Assembly (NCBI RefSeq): GCF_002879865.1
Contig: NZ_PNXY01000001.1
Span: 186,001 to 250,000, forward strand
From: Paraburkholderia rhynchosiae
GTDB taxonomy: Bacteria > Pseudomonadota > Gammaproteobacteria > Burkholderiales > Burkholderiaceae
Direction: 5' to 3'
Length of the DNA: 64,000 nt
In this document: positions 47,614-55,472 of the stretch, piece by piece
How the letters are laid out: the number at the start of each line of letters is the position of its first letter
How positions within the stretch are numbered: position 1 is the first letter of the stretch
Notes under the pieces: generated by a model
Told to the model about the DNA's origin: nothing
The model's database searches: none
Seen by the model: the letters and a program-made list of their open reading frames with translations, nothing else
Position numbers and translations under genes: made by a program

Positions 47614-48762
47614 ATGAAGCCAGCTTTGAAGTCGACGCCCGCGTTGCGCATTACACTCGTGTGTAATACCGCCTGGGCAATCTATACGTACCGGCAAGGG
47701 CTGATTCGCATGCTGGTGGGACGCGGCGTCGACGTGACAGTGCTCGCGCCGCGCGACCGCACTTTCAGTCTGCTCGCGGCAATGGGCTGCCGCTGCATCG
47801 AATTACCGGTGGCCTCCAAAGGCACCAATCCGCGCGACGACCTGCGCACGCTGGTTTCGCTGTACCGGCAATACCGCACGATCCGCCCGCACGTGGTGTT
47901 TCATTACACGATCAAGCCGAATATCTACGGCTCGATTGCGGCGAAGTTGGCGGGCGTGCAGTCGGTCGCCGTGACAACGGGCCTCGGCTATGTGTTCATC
48001 CAGCAGAGCCGCGCCGCGCAGGTGGCGAAAAAGCTGTATCGTTTTGCGTTCCGTTTCCCGCGCGAAATCTGGTTTTTGAATCGCGACGACCAGAGAGCGT
48101 TTGTCGAACAGAATTTGTTAGTGCATCCTGAACGCGCCCGGCTGTTGCACGGCGAAGGGGTCGATCTCGATCAATTCGGCTTTACGCCCCTGCCCGAGCG
48201 CGCGGAATTCAAGTTCGTGCTGATCGGCCGTTTGCTGTGGGACAAGGGCGTCGGCGAATACGTGGAAGCCGCGCGACGTCTGCGCGAACGTTATCCGCAG
48301 GCGCGTTTCCAGTTGCTCGGTCCGGTCGGCGTCGACAATCCGAGCGCGATCACGCGCGACGAAGTGGCGGCATGGGAACGGGAAGGCATCATCGAATATG
48401 CCGGCGAGGCGCATGACGTGCGGCCTTTTATCGCCGATGCGGATTGCGTTGTCTTGCCGTCGTATCGCGAAGGCGTGCCGCGCACGCTGATGGAAGCGTC
48501 GGCGATGGGCCGGCCGATTGTCGCGACCGACGTGCCCGGCTGCCGCGAAGTGGTGGCGCATGGCGTCAATGGATTGCTTTGCGAAGCGCGCAGTGCGGAA
48601 AGCCTCGCGGCCGCGCTCGCGCACATGCTCGACATGAGCGGCGCCGAGCGCCGCGCCATGGCTGAACGCGGCCGGCAGAAAGTCGCGCAGGAGTTCGACG
48701 AACGCGTCGTCGTCGAAACGTATAAGGACCTGGTGCAAAAAATGACGGGCGTATTACTTTAA
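47614..48762 (+). CDS. Family 4 glycosyltransferase
   Basis: A 382-residue GT-B enzyme. The N-terminal domain has LVCNTAWAIYTYRQGLIRMLVGRG, FHYTIKPNIYGSIAAKLAG and VTTGLGYVFI, a pattern of PglA/CapM-like retaining transferases. The C-terminal domain has FVLIGRLLWDKGVGEYVEAARRL and the EX7E motif in YREGVPRTLMEASAMG. The frame opens at 47542 but the ATG at 47614 begins the recognisable protein. It ends 12 bases before galE. Confidence 0.9.
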   Translation: MKPALKSTPALRITLVCNTAWAIYTYRQGLIRMLVGRGVDVTVLAPRDRTFSLLAAMGCRCIELPVASKGTNPRDDLRTLVSLYRQYRTIRPHVVFHYTIKPNIYGSIAAKLAGVQSVAVTTGLGYVFIQQSRAAQVAKKLYRFAFRFPREIWFLNRDDQRAFVEQNLLVHPERARLLHGEGVDLDQFGFTPLPERAEFKFVLIGRLLWDKGVGEYVEAARRLRERYPQARFQLLGPVGVDNPSAITRDEVAAWEREGIIEYAGEAHDVRPFIADADCVVLPSYREGVPRTLMEASAMGRPIVATDVPGCREVVAHGVNGLLCEARSAESLAAALAHMLDMSGAERRAMAERGRQKVAQEFDERVVVETYKDLVQKMTGVLL

Positions 48763-48774
48763 CGGAGCAACAGC

Positions 48775-49797
48775 ATGACCACGAAGGGCACGATTCTGGT
48801 AACGGGCGGCGCGGGCTTCATCGGCTCGCACACCTGCGTCGAACTGCTGAACGGTGGCTACGACGTCGTGGTAATCGACAATCTCGTGAACAGCAACCGC
48901 GAGTCGCTGCGGCGCGTGGAGCAGATCACCAGCCGCGCCGTGACCTTTTACGAAGCCGACGCGCGCGACACAGCGGCGCTCAACCGTATTTTCGACGCGC
49001 ACCCGATTACCGGCGCGATCCACTTTGCGGCGCTGAAGGCGGTGGGCGAATCGGTCGCGAAGCCTATCGAGTACTACAGCAACAACGTAGGCAGCCTGCT
49101 CGCGCTGCTCGGCGTGATGCGAGATCGCAACGTCAAGCAGTTCGTGTTCAGCTCGTCGGCCACCGTGTACGGTGTGCCGAAAAGCTCGCCGATCGACGAA
49201 TCGTTTCCGTTGTCGGCCACCAATCCGTATGGCCAGTCGAAGCTGATCGCGGAACAGGTGCTGCGCGATCTCGAAGTGGCCGATCCCTCGTGGCGCATTG
49301 CCACGCTGCGTTATTTCAATCCGGTCGGTGCGCATGAGAGCGGCCTGATCGGCGAAGATCCGGCGGGTATTCCGAACAACCTGATGCCGTATGTCGCGCA
49401 AGTCGCGGTCGGCAAGCTCGAAAAGCTGCGCGTGTTCGGCGGCGATTATGAAACACCGGATGGCACCGGCGTACGCGATTACATCCACGTGGTCGATCTG
49501 GCGCGCGGGCATCTTGCCGCGCTCGATGCGCTCGTCAAGCGCGATGCGAGCTTCGTCGTGAATCTGGGAACCGGCCAGGGCTATAGCGTGATCGACGTCG
49601 TGAAGGCGTTCGAGAAGGCGTCAGGGCGCCCTGTGCCTTATGAGATCGTGGCGCGCCGTCCGGGTGACGTGGCGTCGTGCTTTGCCGCTCCGGCGGCAGC
49701 GCTGGAACTGCTCGGCTGGCGCGCGGAGTTCGGCATCGAAAGAATGTGTGCGGATCATTGGCGGTGGCAGTCCGCGAATCCGAACGGCTTTAACTGA
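48775..49797 (+). CDS. galE: UDP-glucose 4-epimerase
   Basis: Interconverts UDP-glucose and UDP-galactose (or the N-acetyl forms); 340 residues. NAD-binding GGAGFIGSHTCVELL (11-25), FSSSATVYG, catalytic Tyr152 and Lys156 in NPYGQSKLIAE, and IHVVDLARGHLAALD. It closes the flippase-GT2-GT4-galE run and supplies galactose donors. Confidence 0.95.
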   Translation: MTTKGTILVTGGAGFIGSHTCVELLNGGYDVVVIDNLVNSNRESLRRVEQITSRAVTFYEADARDTAALNRIFDAHPITGAIHFAALKAVGESVAKPIEYYSNNVGSLLALLGVMRDRNVKQFVFSSSATVYGVPKSSPIDESFPLSATNPYGQSKLIAEQVLRDLEVADPSWRIATLRYFNPVGAHESGLIGEDPAGIPNNLMPYVAQVAVGKLEKLRVFGGDYETPDGTGVRDYIHVVDLARGHLAALDALVKRDASFVVNLGTGQGYSVIDVVKAFEKASGRPVPYEIVARRPGDVASCFAAPAAALELLGWRAEFGIERMCADHWRWQSANPNGFN

Positions 49798-50331
49798 TTC
49801 ATCTATCACAGTTATTTCGCACGCATGCCGTGAAGTGCGGCGTGTGTGCGTGTCTGCAGTCCGGCTCCCGTCTTCCTTGCTTCCATCCGGTTTCTTTCTT
49901 TAAGCCCTCTTCCGACAGATCCGGTAACCGGATGTCTGACAGTGACCTCTACTTTCGAACGGCGCGCGTGCGACGGCATGCTCGATTACGTCGTTCATGT
50001 TCTCCGCGTCGACATCCGACATCACCCTGAGATTCGGCGGCGCACGAGGCGCACTGCCGAAGTCTGGATCAGATGATTCAAGTCCGCGGCGAGACGGTAA
50101 TCGGTGCCGATAGTGTCAGGTATTTGTTAGGTAATGCACTGAACAAAGAAAGAATGAAACGCCATAGAGGTTCTTCAACCGCGCGCAAGACGGGCGAGAA
50201 AATTGTCATGTCGCTGGCACGTGTTGTAGCGCACAGATGGCAGACCAACTCTCAAGTTAACGTGTAAGGCCGACGGCTGGGGCCCGATCCGCTTTGTGCA
50301 TGCACATGTAACGAGAGAAGGTGGTGCTGAA
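49798..50331 (+). other. Long spacer with no supported gene, lower GC
   Basis: This 534-base gap separates galE from the HAD-UbiA gene. It contains a 6-bp dyad (ATCCGG-TAA-CCGGAT at 49919-49933) and a 64-codon open frame at 50073-50267 (MIQVRGETVIGADSVRYLLG at its start) with no recognisable family and no good ribosome binding site. Composition drops toward AT around 50100-50200. It may hold the promoter of the next gene or remnants left by an insertion. Confidence 0.4.
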
Positions 50332-51753
50332 ATGGCTGAGATAAGCGTTCCCCTTTGCGTCGATCTTGACGGCACTCTGACATCGACGGACTTGCTCGTT
50401 GAATCCTTCCTCGTGCTCGTCAAAAGGAATCCGGTCTATTTGCTTGTTTGCATCGTTTGGCTGCTCCGGGGAAAGGCTTGCCTGAAAGCTCAGATCGCCA
50501 AGCGCGTTTCCATCGACGTCTCAGTGCTGCCTTATAACATCGGTTTCGTCGATTTCCTGCGCGAACAACGAAAGAATGGCCGGGACCTCTATCTTTGTAC
50601 AGCCTCGAATCAACAGTTCGCTGATCAGATCGCGAGTCATTTTGGCTTCTTCAAGGGCGTACTCGCCAGTGACGAAGCGCGCAATTTCAAGGGAAGCCAT
50701 AAGGCCTGCGCGCTGATAGAACAATTTGGCGTTCACGGATTCGACTATTGCGGCAATGCGCTAGCTGATGTGCCCGTGTGGGAGCAGGCGCGCCAGGCGA
50801 TTGTCGTAGGGAATCGGCACATTGCAGCGGCGGCGGGGAAGGTCAACGAGACTACTGTCTTTTTCGAACAGAAGCGTTCGTTTTTACGTCTGACGATCAC
50901 GGAGATGCGCGTCTATCAGTGGGTCAAGAACTTGCTGATTTTCGTGCCGCTCCTCGCGTCGCATCGTTTTACCGATCCGCCGACGCTACTGGCAGAAGTG
51001 ATTGCATTCTTTTCGTTTAGCTGCTGCGCCTCGGCCGTTTATCTGCTGAACGATATGCTCGACCTGGATGCGGACCGCCGTCATGCCAAGAAACGCAACA
51101 GGCCGCTCGCGTCGGGACAATTACCGCTGACGTATGGAATGATGCTTACGGTGACGCTGATCGTCGCGGCGGCTGTCCTGGCATCCCAGTTAGAACAACG
51201 ATTCCAGGTTGTACTGGGTACTTATTTCGTCGCTACGCTTGCCTACTCGTTCAAACTGAAACGCATTATGCTCGTCGATGTGTTTACTCTTGCCGCGCTG
51301 TATACGGCCCGTATCATCGCGGGCGGTGCAGCCGGCGATATCCTTTTGTCAGACTGGCTAATCATGTTTTCAGTGACGATCTTCCTCAGTCTCGCAATGG
51401 TCAAGCGTTATACCGAACTCGATGGACTATTCCGTAATGGCAGGGCTTCTGCCTTGGGACGCGGTTACGTCACGCACGACCTGGGCATCCTGCGTTCGTT
51501 CGGAACAGCGTCGGGGTATGTAGCCGTTCTGGTGCTTGCACTTTATTTGAACTCATCGGATGTTCGAGTGCTCTATCGCCATCCCCATGCTTTGTGGGTG
51601 CTTTTCGGCCTGCTGTGGTATTGGGTAAGCCGAGTGTGGATGCTCGCGTTTCGCGGCGAGATGCACGATGATCCTATCGTCTACGCAGTCAAGGATCGCA
51701 CCAGCCTACTCGTCATTCTGCTCTGTGTCGCCACGGTCATTGTTGCAGTCTGA
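50332..51753 (+). CDS. HAD phosphatase-UbiA prenyltransferase fusion (DPPR synthase-like)
   Basis: A 473-residue two-domain membrane protein. The HAD half (1-185) keeps the catalytic motif CVDLDGTLTSTD (Asp11, Asp13), a CTAS motif II and a GNALADVPVW motif IV. The UbiA half (about 190-473) has the prenyl-diphosphate motif in YLLNDMLDLDADRRHAKKRNRPL and the second in FKLKRIMLVDVFTLAALYTAR. UbiA proteins of this branch transfer phosphoribose to decaprenyl phosphate; a fused phosphatase could remove the 5-phosphate. That coupling is inference. The ATG at 50332 follows AGAAGGTGG. Third positions are less GC-rich than in neighbours. Confidence 0.85.
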   Translation: MAEISVPLCVDLDGTLTSTDLLVESFLVLVKRNPVYLLVCIVWLLRGKACLKAQIAKRVSIDVSVLPYNIGFVDFLREQRKNGRDLYLCTASNQQFADQIASHFGFFKGVLASDEARNFKGSHKACALIEQFGVHGFDYCGNALADVPVWEQARQAIVVGNRHIAAAAGKVNETTVFFEQKRSFLRLTITEMRVYQWVKNLLIFVPLLASHRFTDPPTLLAEVIAFFSFSCCASAVYLLNDMLDLDADRRHAKKRNRPLASGQLPLTYGMMLTVTLIVAAAVLASQLEQRFQVVLGTYFVATLAYSFKLKRIMLVDVFTLAALYTARIIAGGAAGDILLSDWLIMFSVTIFLSLAMVKRYTELDGLFRNGRASALGRGYVTHDLGILRSFGTASGYVAVLVLALYLNSSDVRVLYRHPHALWVLFGLLWYWVSRVWMLAFRGEMHDDPIVYAVKDRTSLLVILLCVATVIVAV

Positions 51754-51771
51754 CTTACCGATTCTTTTGTC

Positions 51772-52134
51772 ATGCCATACATCACACTTCTGCTAAGTGG
51801 CTCCTGTAGCGCGCTCGCAAGTATTCTTCTTCGCCTTGCCGGAAGGTTGCCGCCAGATAGCGGCGCGCTTCTTTTTGGCTTGGCCGCGCGTCCTCTGTTT
51901 TACCGATGCGGCGCGTTGGGTGCCTATGGCGCGGGCTTCGTGCTCTACGCGATCGCGTTGAAGCGCGTCGAGCTGAGCGTCGCGTATCCGATGATGGTTG
52001 CGGTGACAATTCTTGAAATACTGCTGTTCGGCATTGCTTCGGGGGACGGCGCCTCTTTGCGCACCGTTGCCGGGGCAGCGCTACTCATTGCGAGCGTGCT
52101 GTTACTTTACGCACCTAGTCCCGCGCACGCTTGA
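51772..52134 (+). CDS. Small multidrug resistance/EamA-like membrane protein
   Basis: A 120-residue protein with four hydrophobic segments: ITLLLSGSCSALASILLRLAG, LGAYGAGFVLYAIALKRVELS, VAYPMMVAVTILEILLFGIA and VAGAALLIASVLLLYA. The LKRVELSVAYPMM string is the SMR/ArnE-like signature. It lies 18 bases after the HAD-UbiA gene. Four-helix proteins of this type can flip polyprenyl-phosphate sugars (ArnE/ArnF), so a flippase for the UbiA product is a reasonable inference; drug export is the alternative. Confidence 0.8.
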   Translation: MPYITLLLSGSCSALASILLRLAGRLPPDSGALLFGLAARPLFYRCGALGAYGAGFVLYAIALKRVELSVAYPMMVAVTILEILLFGIASGDGASLRTVAGAALLIASVLLLYAPSPAHA

Positions 52135-52370
52135 GAAGCGGTTGGCGAGCGCGACCGTCATGGCGTTTAACGGCCTTCGCTTTTTCATTTCGTCGATTGA
52201 CGCGGTAGGCTCCTTTAAGCCAAGCGGTGTCTTCGCCGCGAGCAGTCCATACGCTTGTGATAAGGCGGTCGAGATAGTCCCACAAACAACAAGCGAGCGG
52301 TTCCAGGCCGTGCTCGGCGCGCGAATACGGGGGCGCAGAGTAGCGTTGGAACGCGGATGGCCTACAGAGA
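52135..52370 (-). pseudogene. Possible gene fragment between the SMR gene and the chemoreceptor
   Basis: Both flanking genes converge here. The minus strand is open through this gap and reads RAEHGLEPLACCLWDYLDRL and then ITSVWTARGEDTAWLKGAYR before a basic tail, which looks protein-like. Any start codon would lie inside the chemoreceptor gene. It may be the 3' end of a gene truncated by a rearrangement. No family recognised. Confidence 0.25.
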
Positions 52371-54005
52371 TCAGGTGCTGTGCGATAGCGATGATGCACG
52401 GCTGCGGCTGCCGGAATCCGATGACGCCCGGTCACGAGTGGCCACGACTGACGCGTTGCGGTCAAGCCGGAACACCGCAACCGCGTCGCGCAATACAGCC
52501 GCCTGTTCTTCCAGCGATTTCGCTGCCGCAGCCGCTTCTTCCACCAGCGCCGCGTTGTGCTGCGTCACTTCGTCGATCTGCGAGACGGCCTTGTTAACCT
52601 GCTCGATGCCGTCGCTCTGCTCCAGCGCCGCGGCCTCGATTTCTCCCATGATGCCGGTCACGCGTTCCACAGCCTGCATCGCCTCGTTCATGGTGCGGCT
52701 TGCCTCGGCCACAAGCGACGCGCCCTGATCCACCTGAGCCGCCGAATCACCGATCAGCTCCTTGATCTCCTTCGCCGCCGCGCCCGAGCGCTGCGCGAGG
52801 CTGCGCACTTCCGATGCCACCACCGCGAAGCCGCGCCCCTGCTCGCCCGCGCGCGCCGCTTCGACGGCCGCGTTCAACGCGAGAATGTTGGTCTGAAACG
52901 CAATGCCCTCGATCATGCCGATGATTTCCGACACCTTGCGCGACGACTCGCTGATGCCGTCCATCGTTTCGGTGACGCGCGACACGACTTTGCCGCCGCG
53001 TGTGACGGTATCGAGCGCGCCATGCGCAAGCCGGTTCGCCTGCTTTGCGTTGTCTGCGTTCTGCTTCACGGTCGCCGACAACTGCTCCATGCTTGCCGCT
53101 GTCTGCTGAAGCGCCGCGGCCTGCTGCTCGGTGCGCGCGGACAGATCCGTGTTGCCCGACGCAATTTCGTTCGCGCCCTGCGTGATGGCCGTCGTGCTGC
53201 CGCGCACCTGCGACACGGTTTCGACAAGACCGTCACGCATCTTCGTCAACGCGCTCAGCAACTGGCCCATTTCATTGCGCGACTGGCTCTTGATCGCCAC
53301 CGTCAGATCGCCTGCGGCCATGCGCTCGAAATGTTCGACGGTCGCGTTGACCGGCTTGATCAGCGCCGCCGACAACGCCAGACGCGCCGCCACGCCAATC
53401 GCGATTGCCAGCGCGCCGATCGCGGCGAACAACAGCGTGGCCATCTGGAAGCGCTGCGCGCCGGTCTCGGCCTGTCGGTGCTGATTCTCCCTCTGCGCGT
53501 GTTCGAGTGCGTCAATGGACTTCGAATATGTGGCGTAAAACGCGTTCGCCGTCTCGCCCTGAATGTTGCGGAACGTATTGAAGTCGAAGTCGGTCAGCGC
53601 CTTGAATTCCGGCTCGATCGCCTTGTCGACGAGCGCGCTGCGTGCCTGCTCCACGCTCTGCGCGAGCTTCTGCTCCGCGTCGCTCGAAAACGGGCCGGCC
53701 ATGTAATTGCGGAAGTCCTTGTTCGATTCCATCAGCACCTTGTGTGCGGCCGGCAGCAGATCGTCGGTCTGCTTGCCGATGCTGAAGAGCGTTTGATAGG
53801 AGCCCAGCGCGAGTTGCACTTGCAGGAGCTTCTCGGAACTGGCCTTCAGATGCGACAACGCGGCCGCACTGCGCTGCGTGTCGTCGAGGCTGCTGTTGGC
53901 GAGCTTGAGCGCGCCATAGCCGACGCCGATCACGGTCAGCAGGAAGGCAACGAACACGCTGATCACCAGCGTCAGGCCGCCACGAATTGTGATGTTGTTT
54001 AGCAT
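52371..54005 (-). CDS. Methyl-accepting chemotaxis protein (Tar/Tsr type)
   Basis: A 544-residue chemoreceptor. TM1 spans about residues 7-29 (GGLTLVISVFVAFLLTVIGVGYGAL), a four-helix periplasmic sensor domain follows, and TM2 is about 191-213. A HAMP domain leads to a long coiled-coil with EIASGNTDLSARTEQQAAAL and the conserved hairpin tip EGIAFQTNILALNAAVEAAR. The C-terminus is Ser/Arg-rich and lacks a CheR-docking NWETF-type end. Ligand unknown. It sits between polysaccharide genes without an evident functional link. Confidence 0.94.
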   Translation of the reverse strand: MLNNITIRGGLTLVISVFVAFLLTVIGVGYGALKLANSSLDDTQRSAAALSHLKASSEKLLQVQLALGSYQTLFSIGKQTDDLLPAAHKVLMESNKDFRNYMAGPFSSDAEQKLAQSVEQARSALVDKAIEPEFKALTDFDFNTFRNIQGETANAFYATYSKSIDALEHAQRENQHRQAETGAQRFQMATLLFAAIGALAIAIGVAARLALSAALIKPVNATVEHFERMAAGDLTVAIKSQSRNEMGQLLSALTKMRDGLVETVSQVRGSTTAITQGANEIASGNTDLSARTEQQAAALQQTAASMEQLSATVKQNADNAKQANRLAHGALDTVTRGGKVVSRVTETMDGISESSRKVSEIIGMIEGIAFQTNILALNAAVEAARAGEQGRGFAVVASEVRSLAQRSGAAAKEIKELIGDSAAQVDQGASLVAEASRTMNEAMQAVERVTGIMGEIEAAALEQSDGIEQVNKAVSQIDEVTQHNAALVEEAAAAAKSLEEQAAVLRDAVAVFRLDRNASVVATRDRASSDSGSRSRASSLSHST

Positions 54006-54225
54006 TGGGTCTCCGGAACGGTCTTGTCGATCCGCGGCGAGTGCGTCTATCCACCCGCGCTATCTACACTTCGCCGCATCCAGGTTAACGACGCGTCGCG
54101 GTCCTCGCTGAATAGGTGGAATCCATGACTGGCATGGGTTTGCGGGCGATTTTCGCCTCACTATCTGGGATATTTCGCGGCTTGCTCGAGCCCGGCGTTT
54201 TTCGGGGCGTCACGCGTTTCGTTTG

Positions 54226-54231
54226 TATAAT
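54226..54231 (+). promoter_or_regulatory. Consensus -10 box before the WecA-like gene
   Basis: A perfect TATAAT lies 28 bases before the ATG at 54259. No good -35 hexamer is found at 16-18 bases upstream, so an activator or weak promoter is likely. The gap 54006-54258 also contains the chemoreceptor promoter, which I could not define. Confidence 0.35.
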
Positions 54232-54258
54232 TCGGCGTCTTCGCTCAGGCCCACTTTC

Positions 54259-55359
54259 ATGCTTAGTTTTGCGCTCGGCTTTCTCGTTTCACTGCTGATC
54301 ACGCTGTTGATCGTGCGCTATGCGCATCTGCATGAAAAATTTTCGACCGACACCGATCTGGCCGGCGTGCAGAAATTCCATGTGCATCCGGTGCCGCGCA
54401 TCGGCGGAACGGGGATTCTGCTCGGGCTGATCGTCTCGGCCGTGCAACTGCGCTATGCATATCCCGCTGTGTCGGGCGGCATTCTCGGGCTGATTGCGTG
54501 CGGCATGCCGGCCTTCGGCTCGGGCCTCGTCGAAGATCTCACCAAGCGGGTGTCGCCGCTCGCCCGCCTCGTCTGCACGATGGCCGCCGCCGCGCTCGCG
54601 TATTTCCTGCTGGATATCGCGGTCACACGCATCAGTGTGCCGCCGCTCGACTTCCTGCTCTCATATGCGGTGATCTCCTGCGCGGTGACGGTGCTGGCGG
54701 TTGCGGCGCTTGCGAACGCGATCAATATCATCGACGGCTTCAACGGGCTCGCGTCGATGGTCGCGTTCATGATGTTCGCGTCGCTCGCTTACGTAGCCTT
54801 CCAGGTGCACGATCCCATTGTGCTGTCAGCGTCGTTCATGATGATGGGCGCGGTGCTCGGCTTCTTCATCTGGAACTTCCCGGCAGGGCTGATTTTTCTC
54901 GGCGACGGCGGCGCATATTTCATCGGCTTCATGCTCGCCGAACTATCGATCATGCTGGTGATGCGCAATCGCGATGTATCCGCGTGGTATCCGGTGCTGC
55001 TTTTCATGTACCCGATCTTCGAGACGTGCTTCTCGATCTACCGGAAGAAATTCATTCGCGGGATGTCGCCGGGCATTCCCGATGGCGTGCATCTGCACAT
55101 GCTGGTTTATAAGCGGCTGATGCGCTGGGCGGTCGGCGCGCGCACCGCACGCGAACTGACGCGGCGCAATTCGCTGACGTCGCCATACTTGTGGTTGTTA
55201 TGCCTGATCGCGGTCGTGCCGGCCACGTTGTTCTGGCGGCATACGCTGCATCTTTTCTGCTTTGTGGTGGTGTTCGCGGCGACGTATGTGTGGCTCTATG
55301 TGAGCATCGTGCGCTTTAAATCGCCGCGGTGGATGGTGGTCAGGAAAACGAAACGGTAA
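54259..55359 (+). CDS. WecA/MraY-family undecaprenyl-phosphate sugar-1-phosphate transferase
   Basis: A 366-residue polytopic protein that should start glycan synthesis on undecaprenyl phosphate. Family motifs are HVHPVPRIGGTGILLG, NAINIIDGFNGLASM (catalytic Asp), FLGDGGAYFIGFML and the His loop DGVHLHMLVYKRLM. The start at 54259 gives a hydrophobic first segment (MLSFALGFLVSLLITLLIV). UDP-GlcNAc is the usual donor but is not proven. A terminator follows the gene. A second member of this family is at 57368. Confidence 0.92.
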   Translation: MLSFALGFLVSLLITLLIVRYAHLHEKFSTDTDLAGVQKFHVHPVPRIGGTGILLGLIVSAVQLRYAYPAVSGGILGLIACGMPAFGSGLVEDLTKRVSPLARLVCTMAAAALAYFLLDIAVTRISVPPLDFLLSYAVISCAVTVLAVAALANAINIIDGFNGLASMVAFMMFASLAYVAFQVHDPIVLSASFMMMGAVLGFFIWNFPAGLIFLGDGGAYFIGFMLAELSIMLVMRNRDVSAWYPVLLFMYPIFETCFSIYRKKFIRGMSPGIPDGVHLHMLVYKRLMRWAVGARTARELTRRNSLTSPYLWLLCLIAVVPATLFWRHTLHLFCFVVVFAATYVWLYVSIVRFKSPRWMVVRKTKR

Positions 55360-55363
55360 GAAG

Positions 55364-55388
55364 AAAAGGCGCCGGAGGCGCCTTTTTT
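55364..55388. terminator. Bidirectional rho-independent terminator
   Basis: AAAAGGCGCC and GGCGCCTTTT pair around GGA, followed by more T on the plus strand and preceded by A, which gives T on the minus strand. It begins 5 bases after the WecA-like gene and faces the convergent wbpM-like gene that ends at 55473, so it can serve both. Confidence 0.88.
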
Positions 55389-55472
55389 CATGCGGTGCGT
55401 TGCCTTCTCTGAAGGAAGCGCAACCGCAACTTCGACCGCAAACAACCACGGTATCGCCCTTCGCAAAGAGCT

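Noticed and set aside
54006..54110. Possible flagellar sigma-28 promoter for the chemoreceptor.
   Set aside because: TTAACC and a GTAGATAG-like string exist on the minus strand, but spacing and match to TAAA-N15-GCCGATAA are poor.
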